DNA from: Candidatus Eiseniibacteriota bacterium
GTDB lineage: Bacteria > Eisenbacteria > RBG-16-71-46
Reading direction: 5' to 3'
Assembly (NCBI GenBank): GCA_016710095.1
Contig: JADJLL010000003.1
Coordinates: 124,001-188,000 of the forward strand
DNA: 64,000 bases
Below are positions 44,991 through 53,704 of the stretch, piece after piece (position 1 is the first letter of the stretch; each line of letters starts with the position of its first letter). The position numbers and the translations under genes are program-made. Under the pieces are notes generated by a model, which worked only from the letters and a program-made list of their open reading frames with translations, was not told the origin of the DNA and did not search any database.

Positions 44991-45556
44991 TTCTCCCACC
45001 CTTCACGCGAGGCCTTGAGCGCGTCGAGCGTGAACGCGACGTGCGCGTCGAGATCCACGTCCAGCTCGGCGGCGCCCTGCACGATGTCCTCGCGGCTCAC
45101 GTTGCGCGCGAAGTCCGCGCGGCCGAGCTTCTTCTTGACCGACTTCGCTTCGAGGTTCGCGACCGACTTGTCGGGCAACACGAGCGAGCACGCGACGATG
45201 AAGCCGCACAGCTCGTCCACCGCGAACAGCGTCTTCGCCATGAGCGTCTCGCGCGCGACGCCCGTGTGCGTCGCGTGCCCGAGCACCGCGGTGCAGACGT
45301 CCTCGGGCCAGCCCTTCTCGCGCAGCACCGCGACGCCGGCGACGGGGTGCCGCTCGAGGTCGGGATGGCGCTCCCAGTCGAAATCGTGAATCAGCCCGGT
45401 GACGCCCCAGCGGTCCGGGTCCTCACCCGCGCGCACGGCATGCGCGCGCATGGCGGCCTCGACGCACAGGCAGTGCTTGCGGAGCGCGGGGTTCTCGATC
45501 CACTCGTGCAGCAGCGCGAGCGCTTCGTCGCGGCTCGGACACGCGGTCGTGGTCAT
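44987..45556 (-). CDS. HD domain-containing predicted phosphohydrolase
   Basis: 189 residues. The start at 45556 (MTTTACPSRDEALALLHEW) is the first ATG with homology. Metal-binding HD motifs are His in LRKHCLCVEAAMRAHA, the HD pair in TGLIHDFDWERHPD, and His in AVLGHATHTG, with a later Asp in AVDELCGF. This is the small one-domain HD family often annotated HDIG, thought to act on nucleotides or phosphomonoesters. The substrate is unknown. It is the first gene of the three-gene operon with DUF4442 and nitronate monooxygenase, following a hairpin after the ferredoxin gene. Confidence 0.82.
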   Translation of the reverse strand: MTTTACPSRDEALALLHEWIENPALRKHCLCVEAAMRAHAVRAGEDPDRWGVTGLIHDFDWERHPDLERHPVAGVAVLREKGWPEDVCTAVLGHATHTGVARETLMAKTLFAVDELCGFIVACSLVLPDKSVANLEAKSVKKKLGRADFARNVSREDIVQGAAELDVDLDAHVAFTLDALKASREGWEK

Positions 45557-45576
45557 CGGGGCTCCTCGGAACACGG

Positions 45577-45601
45577 AAGGCGGCGCATCACGCGCCGCCT
45601 T
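45577..45601 (-). terminator. Strong hairpin between ferredoxin and HD genes
   Basis: Perfect 10-base arms, AAGGCGGCGC and GCGCCGCCTT, with a 5-base loop. Only two T follow on the minus strand, so it may attenuate rather than fully terminate transcription from the ferredoxin promoter. Confidence 0.5.
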
Positions 45602-45632
45602 GCCGGAACGCTCGGGTTTCGGACGCCGCGAA

Positions 45633-45869
45633 CTACTTGGCGAAGAACGCGCGGTTCTTGGCGGTGAAGCTCGTCCACTTCTCGGGCACGCCGTTGTCCG
45701 GGAAGATCGCCTGCACCGGGCACGCGGCTTCGCACGCCTGGCAGTCGATGCACTCGTCGGGATGGATGTAGAACTGGTCCTCGCCCTCGTAGATGCAGTT
45801 GACGGGGCAGACTTCGACGCAGGACTTGTCCTTCACCCCGACACAGGGCTCGGCAATCACGAACGGCAT
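45633..45869 (-). CDS. 7Fe/8Fe-type ferredoxin
   Basis: 78 residues, start at 45869 with GGAGG upstream. Two cluster sites are visible. The first is CVGVKDKSCVEVCPVNC, where CX7CX3C with a distant Cys is the 3Fe-4S/7Fe pattern. The second is CIDCQACEAACPVQAIF (CX2CX2CX3CP, 4Fe-4S). The middle EGEDQFYIHPDECI is typical of FdxA-like ferredoxins. It carries low-potential electrons between soluble redox enzymes. The partner is unknown, although the QueG, GlcF and ETF-quinone oxidoreductase Fe-S proteins are encoded in the same window. Confidence 0.92.
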   Translation of the reverse strand: MPFVIAEPCVGVKDKSCVEVCPVNCIYEGEDQFYIHPDECIDCQACEAACPVQAIFPDNGVPEKWTSFTAKNRAFFAK

Positions 45870-45943
45870 TCCAACCTCCGGGTAAGGCTCGGCGAGTGGC
45901 CGGGCGGCGAGCTGGGTAGCGGCGCGGCACTGAGAACGCGCGC

Positions 45944-45973
45944 AGGATAGGCAATCGGGCGGGAAGGCGGCAA
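45944..45973 (-). promoter_or_regulatory. Putative promoter of the ferredoxin gene
   Basis: On the minus strand TTGCCG, 18 bases, TATCCT. It ends about 75 bases before the ATG at 45869. Confidence 0.4.
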
Positions 45974-46139
45974 GGCGAGCACCGCCCCGGACGCGAGTCC
46001 TTCGGCAAGTCCAGTCGCGCTCCGGCGCCCGTCCGTCCGCTGGTTTCGACCATCCACCCCTCCGAGCTTGACCCCCGCGAGCGCGCTCGCAATCATCCGC
46101 CCGGACTTTGCCCCAGACCACGCCTTCCCCGGGACGCAC

Positions 46140-47321
46140 ATGACGCCGCCCAGTGATCTCTCCGCGCTCAAGATCGATCGTTCGACTCCTCCTTCCGGCC
46201 GCTCCGGCATGCCTCTCGGCTCGATCGTCGCGATCGTGGCCGCGCTCGCCGTGGTCGCGTTCCTCCTTCTGCCCAAGGTGCTCAAGAGCGCTCCCACCGT
46301 GACCGTCGGCCTCGCCGAGGCGACCGGCGGCGGCAGCGCCACCGGCGACGGCATCACCGCGAACGGCTACGTGGTCGCGCGCACGAAGGCGTCCGTGTCG
46401 AGCAAGATCCTCGGCCGGCTCGCGTGGATCGGCGTGACCGAAGGCTCGCGCGTGAAGGCGGGCGACGTGATCGCGCGCATCGAGGACGCCGAGTACGCGG
46501 CGGCGGCCGCGACGGCGCAGGCGAACGTCGGCCAGTTCGAGGCGCAGCTCGCGCAGGCGAAGCGCGAGCTCAAGCGCTCGCAGTCGCTGCGCACGGACAA
46601 CCTCGTGCCCGAGGCCGCGCTCGAAACCGCGCAGACGAGCGTCGAAGTGCTCACCGCGCAGCTCGCCAGCGCGCGCGCGCAGGCGCGGCTCGCCGAGGCG
46701 AACTTCGCGAACACGCGCGTGCTCGCGCCCTTCGCCGGCACGGTGCTGCGCAAGGACGCCGAAGTCGGCGAGATCGTCGCGCCGTCGTCCGCCGGCGGCG
46801 GGCTCACGCGCACCGCGATCGTGACCATGGCCGACCTGCAGACGCTCGAAGTCGAAGTGGACGTGAACGAGGCGTACATCGCGCAGGTGCGCAACGGGCA
46901 GGACGCGCGCATCACGCTCGACGCCTACCCCGACACGTCGTTCACGGGCCGCGTGCGCCAGGTCGTGCCGACCGCCGACCGCCAGAAGGCGACCGTGCTC
47001 GTGAAGGTGAGCATCCTCGACCGCGACCCGCGCATTCTTTCGGAGATGGGCGCGAAGGTCGTGTTCGTGAGCCGCGGCGCCGATCGCGCCGCCGCGCCGC
47101 GCCGCGTGATGGCGCCCTCCGCGGCCGTCGTGCAGGAGAGCGGCTCCGCGCACGTGTGGGTCGTCGAGAACGAAGCCGTGCGCCACGTGAGCGTGGACGT
47201 GGGCGCCACGCGAGGCGACAAGATCGAGATCCGCCAGGGGCTGTCCGGAGGCGAGAGCCTCGTGCTGCAGCCGCCCGCCACGCTGAAGGAAGGTGCGCGA
47301 GTGAAGCTCGCGAGCCGCTGA
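46140..47321 (+). CDS. Periplasmic adaptor (HlyD/MacA-type membrane-fusion protein)
   Basis: 393 residues from 46140. One membrane helix near residue 30 (LGSIVAIVAALAVVAFLLL) anchors it. A biotinyl-lipoyl-like half (ANGYVVARTKASVSSKILG, WIGVTEGSRVKAGDVIARIE), a long coiled-coil hairpin (QANVGQFEAQLAQAKRELKR...ARAQARLAEANFANTRVLAP) and the second lipoyl half with beta-barrel domains follow in the normal order. It links an inner-membrane ABC exporter to the outer membrane. It heads an operon with two ATPase-permease-permease modules. No outer-membrane TolC-like gene is nearby. Confidence 0.9.
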   Translation: MTPPSDLSALKIDRSTPPSGRSGMPLGSIVAIVAALAVVAFLLLPKVLKSAPTVTVGLAEATGGGSATGDGITANGYVVARTKASVSSKILGRLAWIGVTEGSRVKAGDVIARIEDAEYAAAAATAQANVGQFEAQLAQAKRELKRSQSLRTDNLVPEAALETAQTSVEVLTAQLASARAQARLAEANFANTRVLAPFAGTVLRKDAEVGEIVAPSSAGGGLTRTAIVTMADLQTLEVEVDVNEAYIAQVRNGQDARITLDAYPDTSFTGRVRQVVPTADRQKATVLVKVSILDRDPRILSEMGAKVVFVSRGADRAAAPRRVMAPSAAVVQESGSAHVWVVENEAVRHVSVDVGATRGDKIEIRQGLSGGESLVLQPPATLKEGARVKLASR

Positions 47322-47350
47322 TCCACCGACTCTCGAAAGGAAGCCCCTCC

Positions 47351-48022
47351 ATGGCCTGGATCGAAGTGTCGGACCTGCGCAAGGTCTACCAGCGCGACCA
47401 GCAGCAGATTCCCGTGCTCGACGGACTGTCGCTCAAGATCGAAGAAGGCGAGTTCGTCGCCCTCATGGGCCCCTCCGGCAGCGGCAAGACCACGCTGCTC
47501 AACCTGATCGGCGGCATCGACAGCCCGACCAGCGGCGACATCTCGGTCGCGGGCACGAACATCGCGCGGCTGTCCGGCGCGGAGCTCGCGCGCTGGCGGT
47601 CGAACACGATCGGCTACATCTTCCAGCTCTACAACCTCATGCCGGTGCTGACCGCGCTGCAGAACGTCGAGCTGCCGCTGCTGCTGCACAAGATGAACGG
47701 CGCCGAGCGCCGCAAGCGCGCCACGTTCGCGCTCGAACTGGTCGGGCTGGGCGACCGCCTCGGCCACTACCCGCGCCAGCTGTCGGGCGGACAGGAGCAG
47801 CGTGTCGCGATCGCGCGCGCGCTCGTGAGCGATCCCAAGGTGCTGCTCGCCGACGAGCCCACCGGCGATCTCGACCGCAAGTCGGGCGAGGAAGTGCTGC
47901 AGCTGCTCGAACGGCTGAACACCGAGTTCAAGAAGACGATCGTCATGGTCACCCACGATCCCCACGCCGCCGAGAGCGCCGACCGCATGGTGCATCTCGA
48001 CAAGGGCGTCCTTTCCGCCTGA
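47351..48022 (+). CDS. ABC transporter ATPase, MacB/LolD type (copy 1)
   Basis: 223 residues. Walker A is GPSGSGKTTLLN. The Q-loop context is IGYIFQLYNLMPVLTALQN, the signature is LSGGQEQRVAIARAL and Walker B is LLADEPTGDLD. The H-loop is VTHDPHA. This is the LolD/MacB/FtsE-like family that powers FtsX-type permeases by mechanotransmission. The next two genes encode such permeases. A near copy lies at 50575-51246, at a constant offset of 3224 bases with no indel. Bases 47471-47748 match it exactly, while the first 100 bases and the 3' end differ. Confidence 0.93.
   Translation: MAWIEVSDLRKVYQRDQQQIPVLDGLSLKIEEGEFVALMGPSGSGKTTLLNLIGGIDSPTSGDISVAGTNIARLSGAELARWRSNTIGYIFQLYNLMPVLTALQNVELPLLLHKMNGAERRKRATFALELVGLGDRLGHYPRQLSGGQEQRVAIARALVSDPKVLLADEPTGDLDRKSGEEVLQLLERLNTEFKKTIVMVTHDPHAAESADRMVHLDKGVLSA
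47471..47748 (+). repeat. Identical DNA block shared by the two ATPase genes (copy 1)
   Basis: 278 bases are the same as 50695-50972. The sequence diverges sharply to the 5' side (the N-terminal 35 codons) and slowly to the 3' side. This is a sign of recent gene conversion or strong recent homogenisation. Confidence 0.9.
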
Positions 48023-48041
48023 CCCGCACGGAGGAGAACGC

Positions 48042-49229
48042 ATGTTCCATCTGGTGCTGGTCAATCTGGGCCGCAACCCGCTGCGCACGCTGCTCACGCT
48101 CGCGAGCGTGACGCTGGCGCTGTTCCTCTTCTGCGCGCTGAGCGGCGTGCTCGACACGCTGCAGGAGTCCATCAAGGTCGGCAGCGAGACGCGCCTCGTC
48201 ACGCGCAACAAGGTCTCGCTGATCTTCCCGATGCCGAAGTCGTACATGCAGCGCCTGCAGGCGGTGGACGGCGTGAAGCGCGTCGCGATCAGCAACTGGT
48301 TCGGCGGCTCCGACCCGGCCAACCCGCGCGACTTCTTCGCGCAGTTCGCCGTGGACGAGAACTACATCCCGATCTACTCGAGCGACGTGGACATCGTCGA
48401 ATGGTCGCAGCTGCCCGCGGGCGTGCCCGCGCCGGCCGGCGTGGACCCGAAGCTCGCCGTCTTCGAGACCGAGCAGACGGCGTGCGTCGTCGGCATCAAG
48501 CTCATGGAGAAGCGCGGCTGGAAGCTCGGCCAGCAGGTCACCGTGCGCGGCACGATCTACCCGGGTGACTGGACCTTCACGATCCGCGGCGTCTACAAGG
48601 CGAAGAAGAAGTCGTTCGACGAAAGCTCGCTGCTCTTCCACTTCTCGTATCTCGAGCAGAAGGGCATGGGCGGCTCCGGCCAGGTCGGCATCTACGTGCT
48701 CCAGCTGGCCGATCCCTCGCGCGCGAGCGCGGTGGCCTCGGCGATCGACGGCATGTTCCAGACGTCGGCGCCCTCCACGCGCACCGAGAGCGAGCAGGCG
48801 TTCCAGGCCGGCTTCGTGAGCATGTACGGCAACCTGCCGTTCGTGCTGCGACTCGTCGGTCTCGCGATCGTGTTCAGCATCCTGCTGATCGCCGCGAACA
48901 CGATGATGGTGTCCATGCGCGAGCGCACGAGCGAGTTCGCCGTGCTCAAGACGCTCGGGTTCACCGACGGCGCCGTGTTCGGCATGGTCGTCGCCGAGGC
49001 CGCGGTGATCACCGTCGGCGGCGGCACGATCGGCGCGCTCGCCGCCAAGTTCGGCATCGAGAAATCCGGCTTCAACATGCTCGGCTTCCTGCCGTCCATG
49101 ACCGTCTACTGGTCCACCGTCTTCGTCGGCATCGGGATCGCGCTCGTGATCGGCGCGGTCAGCGGACTGATCCCGGCCCTGCAGGCCTCCCGCCTGCGCA
49201 TCGTCGACGCGCTGCGTCGCGTCGAGTAG
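48042..49229 (+). CDS. ABC transporter permease, FtsX/MacB type (first of module 1)
   Basis: 395 residues. TM1 near the N-terminus (LRTLLTLASVTLALFLFCAL) is followed by a large periplasmic domain (residues about 45-265). The C-terminal FtsX domain has three membrane helices (LRLVGLAIVFSILLIAANTMM, VFGMVVAEAAVITVGGGTIGAL and TVFVGIGIALVIGAVSGLI). The typical cytoplasmic loop is MRERTSEFAVLKTLGF, and the protein ends ASRLRIVDALRRVE. It pairs with the ATPase before and the permease after it. The cargo is unknown, perhaps lipoprotein, peptide or drug. Confidence 0.9.
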   Translation: MFHLVLVNLGRNPLRTLLTLASVTLALFLFCALSGVLDTLQESIKVGSETRLVTRNKVSLIFPMPKSYMQRLQAVDGVKRVAISNWFGGSDPANPRDFFAQFAVDENYIPIYSSDVDIVEWSQLPAGVPAPAGVDPKLAVFETEQTACVVGIKLMEKRGWKLGQQVTVRGTIYPGDWTFTIRGVYKAKKKSFDESSLLFHFSYLEQKGMGGSGQVGIYVLQLADPSRASAVASAIDGMFQTSAPSTRTESEQAFQAGFVSMYGNLPFVLRLVGLAIVFSILLIAANTMMVSMRERTSEFAVLKTLGFTDGAVFGMVVAEAAVITVGGGTIGALAAKFGIEKSGFNMLGFLPSMTVYWSTVFVGIGIALVIGAVSGLIPALQASRLRIVDALRRVE

Positions 49230-49237
49230 GAGGACGC

Positions 49238-50407
49238 ATGGCCATTCCTCTCGCGTACAACGTCCGGAGCGTCTTCCAGCGCCCCGTGTCCACGTTCACC
49301 ACGGCCGCCGGCATCGGGCTGACCGTGGCCATCTTCATCGGCGCGCTCGCGCTCGCGGAGGGCTTCCGCGCCTCGCTCGTGAGCACGGGCTCGAACGACA
49401 ACGCGCTCGTGCTGCGCAAGGGCGCCGACAGCGAAATCTCGAGCGCGATCTCGCTCGAGTCGGCGAGCATCATCCGCTCGTCTCCCGGCGTCGCGACGAG
49501 CCCCGAAGGGCGCTCGCTCGCGAGCCCCGAGATCGTCGTGGTCGTGAACAAGGACCGCCTCGGCATGGCGGGCTCGTCCAACCTGACCGTGCGCGGCGTG
49601 GACCCGGCCGCCACCGGCGTGCGCACCGCGCTGCTGCTCGAGGAAGGCCGCATGTTCGCGCCGGGCTCCGACGAGATCATCGTGGCCCAGCGCATCGCCA
49701 AGCGTTTCGCGAACTGCGAGATCGGGCAGAAGCTGCGGTTCGAGCAGCGCGACTTCACCGTCGTGGGGCACTTCAGCGCGAAGGGCTCGGCGTTCGAGTC
49801 CGAGATCTGGGGTGACGCCAGCGTGCTCGCGCCCGCCATGCACCGCGAGGGCGTGTACCAGACGCTCGTGTTCCGCATGAAGGATCCCGGGCAGTTCCCG
49901 GCGATCAAGAAGGCGCTCGAGACGGACCCGCGGCTTCAGGTCGAAGTCTTCCGGGAGCGCGAGTTCTTCGCGAAGCAGTCCGAGATGTTCACGATGATCG
50001 TCACGGTGCTCGGCACGTTCATCACGTCGATCATGGCCGTCGGCGCGCTGTTCGGCGCGGTGAACACCATGTACGCGACGATCGGGGCGCGCACGCGCGA
50101 GATCGCGACGCTGCTCGTGCTCGGCTTCTCGCCGCTCGCGGTGATGCTCGCGTTCGTCGTCGAGTCGCTCGTCATCTCGCTGCTCGGCGGACTGATCGGC
50201 TGCCTGCTCGCGCTGCCGATGAACGGCATCACGTCGAGCACGACGAACTTCTCGTCGTTCAGCGAGCAGGCGTTCCAGTTCCAGGTCACGCCCCAGGTGC
50301 TGCTCGCCGGGCTCGCGTTCTCGGCGCTGCTCGGCCTGCTCGGCGGCTTCTTCCCCGCGCTGCACGCGTCGCGCCGCCCGCTGGCCGCCGCGCTTCGCGG
50401 CGGTTGA
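49238..50407 (+). CDS. ABC transporter permease, FtsX/MacB type (second of module 1)
   Basis: 389 residues, 8 bases after the previous gene. TM1 (FTTAAGIGLTVAIFIGALAL) is followed by a periplasmic domain with a MacB-PCD-like order (GRMFAPGSDEIIVAQRIAKR, GHFSAKGSAFESEIWGD). The FtsX domain has helices ITSIMAVGALFGAVNTMY, MLAFVVESLVISLLGGLIGC and LLAGLAFSALLGLLGGFFPAL, with loop TREIATLLVLGFSP. It likely forms a heterodimer with the first permease. The related protein at 52454-53623 has the same length. Confidence 0.9.
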   Translation: MAIPLAYNVRSVFQRPVSTFTTAAGIGLTVAIFIGALALAEGFRASLVSTGSNDNALVLRKGADSEISSAISLESASIIRSSPGVATSPEGRSLASPEIVVVVNKDRLGMAGSSNLTVRGVDPAATGVRTALLLEEGRMFAPGSDEIIVAQRIAKRFANCEIGQKLRFEQRDFTVVGHFSAKGSAFESEIWGDASVLAPAMHREGVYQTLVFRMKDPGQFPAIKKALETDPRLQVEVFREREFFAKQSEMFTMIVTVLGTFITSIMAVGALFGAVNTMYATIGARTREIATLLVLGFSPLAVMLAFVVESLVISLLGGLIGCLLALPMNGITSSTTNFSSFSEQAFQFQVTPQVLLAGLAFSALLGLLGGFFPALHASRRPLAAALRGG

Positions 50408-50574
50408 TCGCCGAAGCCCACGCACCACCCATGCTCGACGGCCCGCGTCGCCCTCACCGGCGGCGCGGGCCGTTCGCTTTCACGCGATTCGACAGCACTT
50501 CGCTTTCGCGCGACACTCCGTCCGCGATTTTCGCGGCAATCGAAGCAGGAAGCACCCGTATGAGGAGAACTCCC

Positions 50575-51246
50575 ATGGCCTGGGTCGAAGTACGTGAAGT
50601 CCATAAGCAGTACCAGCGCGAGAAGCAGGCGATCACGGTGTTGGACGGACTGTCGCTGCAGATCGAAGAGGGCGAGTTCGTCGCGCTGATGGGTCCCTCC
50701 GGCAGCGGCAAGACCACGCTGCTCAACCTGATCGGCGGCATCGACAGCCCGACCAGCGGCGACATCTCGGTCGCGGGCACGAACATCGCGCGGCTGTCCG
50801 GCGCGGAGCTCGCGCGCTGGCGGTCGAACACGATCGGCTACATCTTCCAGCTCTACAACCTCATGCCGGTGCTGACCGCGCTGCAGAACGTCGAGCTGCC
50901 GCTGCTGCTGCACAAGATGAACGGCGCCGAGCGCCGCAAGCGCGCCACGTTCGCGCTCGAACTGGTCGGGCTCGGCGACCGCCTCGGCCACTACCCGCGC
51001 CAGCTGTCGGGCGGACAGGAGCAGCGCGTCGCGATCGCGCGCGCGCTCGTGAGCGATCCCAAGGTGCTGCTCGCCGACGAGCCCACGGGCGATCTCGACC
51101 GCAAGTCGGGCGAGGAAGTGCTGCAGTTGCTCGAACGGCTCAACACCGAGTTCAAGAAGACGATCGTCATGGTCACCCACGATCCCCACGCCGCCGAGCG
51201 CGCGCACCGCCTGGTGCACCTCGACAAGGGCGTGCTGTCCGCCTGA
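50575..51246 (+). CDS. ABC transporter ATPase, MacB/LolD type (copy 2)
   Basis: 223 residues, identical in length to copy 1. The start at 50575 follows GAGGAG, while the open frame upstream to 50404 lacks homology. Walker A GPSGSGKTT, signature LSGGQEQRV and Walker B LLADEPTGDLD are all intact. The first 30 residues differ from copy 1 (VEVREVHKQYQREKQAITVL against IEVSDLRKVYQRDQQQIPVL). The rest is nearly the same down to the DNA level. It is separated from module 1 by 167 bases, so module 2 may have its own promoter. Confidence 0.93.
   Translation: MAWVEVREVHKQYQREKQAITVLDGLSLQIEEGEFVALMGPSGSGKTTLLNLIGGIDSPTSGDISVAGTNIARLSGAELARWRSNTIGYIFQLYNLMPVLTALQNVELPLLLHKMNGAERRKRATFALELVGLGDRLGHYPRQLSGGQEQRVAIARALVSDPKVLLADEPTGDLDRKSGEEVLQLLERLNTEFKKTIVMVTHDPHAAERAHRLVHLDKGVLSA
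50695..50972 (+). repeat. Identical DNA block shared by the two ATPase genes (copy 2)
   Basis: Identical to 47471-47748 over 278 bases. Confidence 0.9.
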
Positions 51247-51262
51247 GCGCGAAAGGAACGCC

Positions 51263-52441
51263 ATGCTCCAGCTCGTGCTCATCAACCTGTTCCGCAATCC
51301 GCTGCGGAGCGCCCTCACGCTCGGCAGCGTGCTCGTCGCGCTGTTCCTCTACAGCTCGCTCGGCGCGGTGCTCGACTCGCTGCAGGCGACGGCCGACTCG
51401 GGCAGCCGCGAACGCCTCGCCACGCGGCACGCGATCGCGCTCACGAACTTCCTGCCCTACGACTACAAGGACCGCATCCTCTCCATTCCCGGCGTGAAGC
51501 GCGTCTGTACGCAGGTGTGGTTCGGCGGGCTGATCGGCGGCCAGCGCCAGCGCATCACGCAGTTCGCGGTCGACGACGATTTCTGGCCCATGTACACGAA
51601 GGACCTGCAGATCGTCGAGTGGAGCGAGCCGCAGGTCGCGATGAGCGTGCCGCCGGACCACGACCCGCACCTCGCCGCGTATCACGCCGAGCGCACGGCC
51701 TGCATCGTGGGCCGCGGCGTCATGAAGAAGAAGGGCTGGAAGCTCGGGCAGACGATCCATCTGCAGGGCACGCGCTACCGCGGCGGCTGGGACATGACGA
51801 TTCGCGGCGTGTACGTGAAGCTCCCGGGCGGCAGCTGGAACGAGGACCTGATCCTGTTCCACAACGAGTACCTGGTCGAAAAGGGCATGGGCGGGAAGCC
51901 GTCCACGGGCGTGTTCAAGGTGGAACTGTCCGATCCGTCGCAGTCCGCCGCGATCGCCACGCAGATCGACGCGATGTTCGAGAACTCGGACAACGCCACG
52001 AAGACCGAGAGCGAGCAGGCGTTCGGCGCCGGCTTCATCAGCATGTTCGGCAACGTGCCGTTCGCGCTGCGCGTGATCGGGCTCGCGGTCGTCTTCACCA
52101 TTCTCGTGATCTCGGCGAACACGATGGTCATGGCCGTGCGCGAGCGCACGAGCGAGATCGCCGTGCTCAAGACGCTCGGCTTCACGGACGGCGCGGTGTT
52201 CGGCATGGTCGTCGCCGAGGCCGCGATCCTCACGACCGGCGGCGGCATCGCCGGCGCGCTGCTCGCCAAGTTCGGGCTGCAGGGCAAACCGCTCGCGTTC
52301 ATCCCGGCCATGACGATCACGTGGGCCACGGTCCTCACCGCCATCCTGATCGCGATCGGGCTCGGCATGGTGAGCGGCTTCATTCCGGCCTGGCAGGCTT
52401 CGCGCCTGCGCATCGTGGACGCGCTCCGGCGCGTGGATTAG
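51263..52441 (+). CDS. ABC transporter permease, FtsX/MacB type (first of module 2)
   Basis: 392 residues, the counterpart of 48042-49229 with clear but diverged identity. N-terminal LRSALTLGSVLVALFLYSSL, FtsX-domain helices LRVIGLAVVFTILVISANTMV, VFGMVVAEAAILTTGGGIAGALL and TVLTAILIAIGLGMVSGFI, and loop VRERTSEIAVLKTLGF. The end is ASRLRIVDALRRVD. The periplasmic domain differs most (for example the NFLPYDYKDRILSIPGVKR start), which suggests a different substrate or partner. It follows the ATPase copy 2 by 16 bases. Confidence 0.9.
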   Translation: MLQLVLINLFRNPLRSALTLGSVLVALFLYSSLGAVLDSLQATADSGSRERLATRHAIALTNFLPYDYKDRILSIPGVKRVCTQVWFGGLIGGQRQRITQFAVDDDFWPMYTKDLQIVEWSEPQVAMSVPPDHDPHLAAYHAERTACIVGRGVMKKKGWKLGQTIHLQGTRYRGGWDMTIRGVYVKLPGGSWNEDLILFHNEYLVEKGMGGKPSTGVFKVELSDPSQSAAIATQIDAMFENSDNATKTESEQAFGAGFISMFGNVPFALRVIGLAVVFTILVISANTMVMAVRERTSEIAVLKTLGFTDGAVFGMVVAEAAILTTGGGIAGALLAKFGLQGKPLAFIPAMTITWATVLTAILIAIGLGMVSGFIPAWQASRLRIVDALRRVD

Positions 52442-52453
52442 GAGGAGCGTCCC

Positions 52454-53623
52454 ATGGCCATTCCGTTCGCCTACAACGTCCGCAACGTCATGCAACGCCC
52501 CGTCGCCACGCTCACCACGGCGATCGGCGTCGCGCTCACGATCGCGGTGCTGCTCGCGGCCTTCGCGCTCGCCGAGGGCTTCCGCTCGACGCTGTCGTCC
52601 ACCGGCTCCGACGCCAACGTGCTGATCCTGCGCGACGGCGCCGACAGCGAGGTCACGAGCGGCCTCTCGCTCGAGATGGCGTCCATCCTGAGCGCGCACC
52701 CGAACGTGGCGCTCGCCGCGAGCGGCCGCCCGCTCGCGAGTTTCGAGATGGTCACGACGATCAACCTTCCCCGCGTCGGGCAGAAGGGCGCGTCGAACAT
52801 CAAGGTGCGCGGCCTGAGCATGGACGACATCGGCATGCGCATCACGCCGAAGATCGTCGAGGGCCGCACGTTCACGCCCGGCACCGACGAGATCATCGTC
52901 GGCGACCGGATCGCGCCGCGCTTCGCGCACTGCCGCGTGGGCGACGAGATCAAGCTGCAGAAGCGCCCTTTCAAGGTGGTCGGCCGGTTCACGACCGAAG
53001 GCTCGTCGTTCGAGTCCGAGATCTGGGGCGACGCGCGCGCGCTCGCGCCGGTCTTCCATCGCGAGGGCGGGTACCAGATCGGCGTGCTGCGCATGAAGGA
53101 TCCGTCGGCCTTCGAGGCCATGAAGAAGGAGTGGGAAGCCGACCCGCGGCTCGGCATTCACGCCGAGCGCGAGCGCGTCTTCTACGAGAGCCAGTCGGCG
53201 GGCACGACGGGATTGATTCGCGGGCTCGGCATCTTCATCACGGCGATCATGGCGATCGGCGCGCTGTTCGGCGCGGCGAACACCATGTTCGCGGCGGTCG
53301 CCAACCGCGGTCGCGAGATCGCGACGCTGCTCGTGCTCGGCTTCAGCCCGATCGCGGTGATGACGTCGTTCGTGGTCGAGTCCACGATCGTCGCGCTCAT
53401 CGGCGGCGTGTTCGGCTGCCTGATCGCGCTGCCGATCAACGGCATCACGACGAGCACGACGAACTTCCAGTCGTTCTCGGAAGTCGCGTTCCAGTTCCGC
53501 GTCACGCCGCAGCTGCTCGTGACGGCGCTCGTGTTCTCCGCGGTGCTCGGCGCGCTCGGCGGGCTCTTCCCCGCGGTGCGCGCGGCGAACCAGCCGCTCG
53601 CGCGAGGACTGCGCGGCGGTTGA
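52454..53623 (+). CDS. ABC transporter permease, FtsX/MacB type (second of module 2)
   Basis: 389 residues, counterpart of 49238-50407. Shared features are MAIPFAYNVRNVMQRPV at the start, TM1 LTTAIGVALTIAVLLAAFAL, GRTFTPGTDEIIVGDRIAPR in the periplasmic part, and GREIATLLVLGFSP with three C-terminal helices. The end RGLRGG matches ALRGG of the paralogue. It is followed by a strong bidirectional terminator, the end of the efflux operon. Confidence 0.9.
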   Translation: MAIPFAYNVRNVMQRPVATLTTAIGVALTIAVLLAAFALAEGFRSTLSSTGSDANVLILRDGADSEVTSGLSLEMASILSAHPNVALAASGRPLASFEMVTTINLPRVGQKGASNIKVRGLSMDDIGMRITPKIVEGRTFTPGTDEIIVGDRIAPRFAHCRVGDEIKLQKRPFKVVGRFTTEGSSFESEIWGDARALAPVFHREGGYQIGVLRMKDPSAFEAMKKEWEADPRLGIHAERERVFYESQSAGTTGLIRGLGIFITAIMAIGALFGAANTMFAAVANRGREIATLLVLGFSPIAVMTSFVVESTIVALIGGVFGCLIALPINGITTSTTNFQSFSEVAFQFRVTPQLLVTALVFSAVLGALGGLFPAVRAANQPLARGLRGG

Positions 53624-53647
53624 TCGCGGATCACACGCGAAACGAGA

Positions 53648-53681
53648 ACGGCCCGCTCCGAGTCGCTTCGGAGCGGGCCGT
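53648..53681. terminator. Bidirectional terminator between converging genes
   Basis: Perfect 14-base arms (ACGGCCCGCTCCGA and its complement) with a 6-base loop. TCTTCGTG follows on the plus side and a T-rich TTCTCGTTT on the minus side. It serves the efflux operon and the sugar dehydrogenase gene. Confidence 0.8.
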
Positions 53682-53704
53682 CTTCGTGTGCGGCGGTCAG
53701 GCGA

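Noticed and set aside
45633..47186. 517-residue minus-strand frame extending the ferredoxin
   Set aside because: Only the last 78 residues have ferredoxin features and a ribosome site. The rest is antisense to the adaptor gene.
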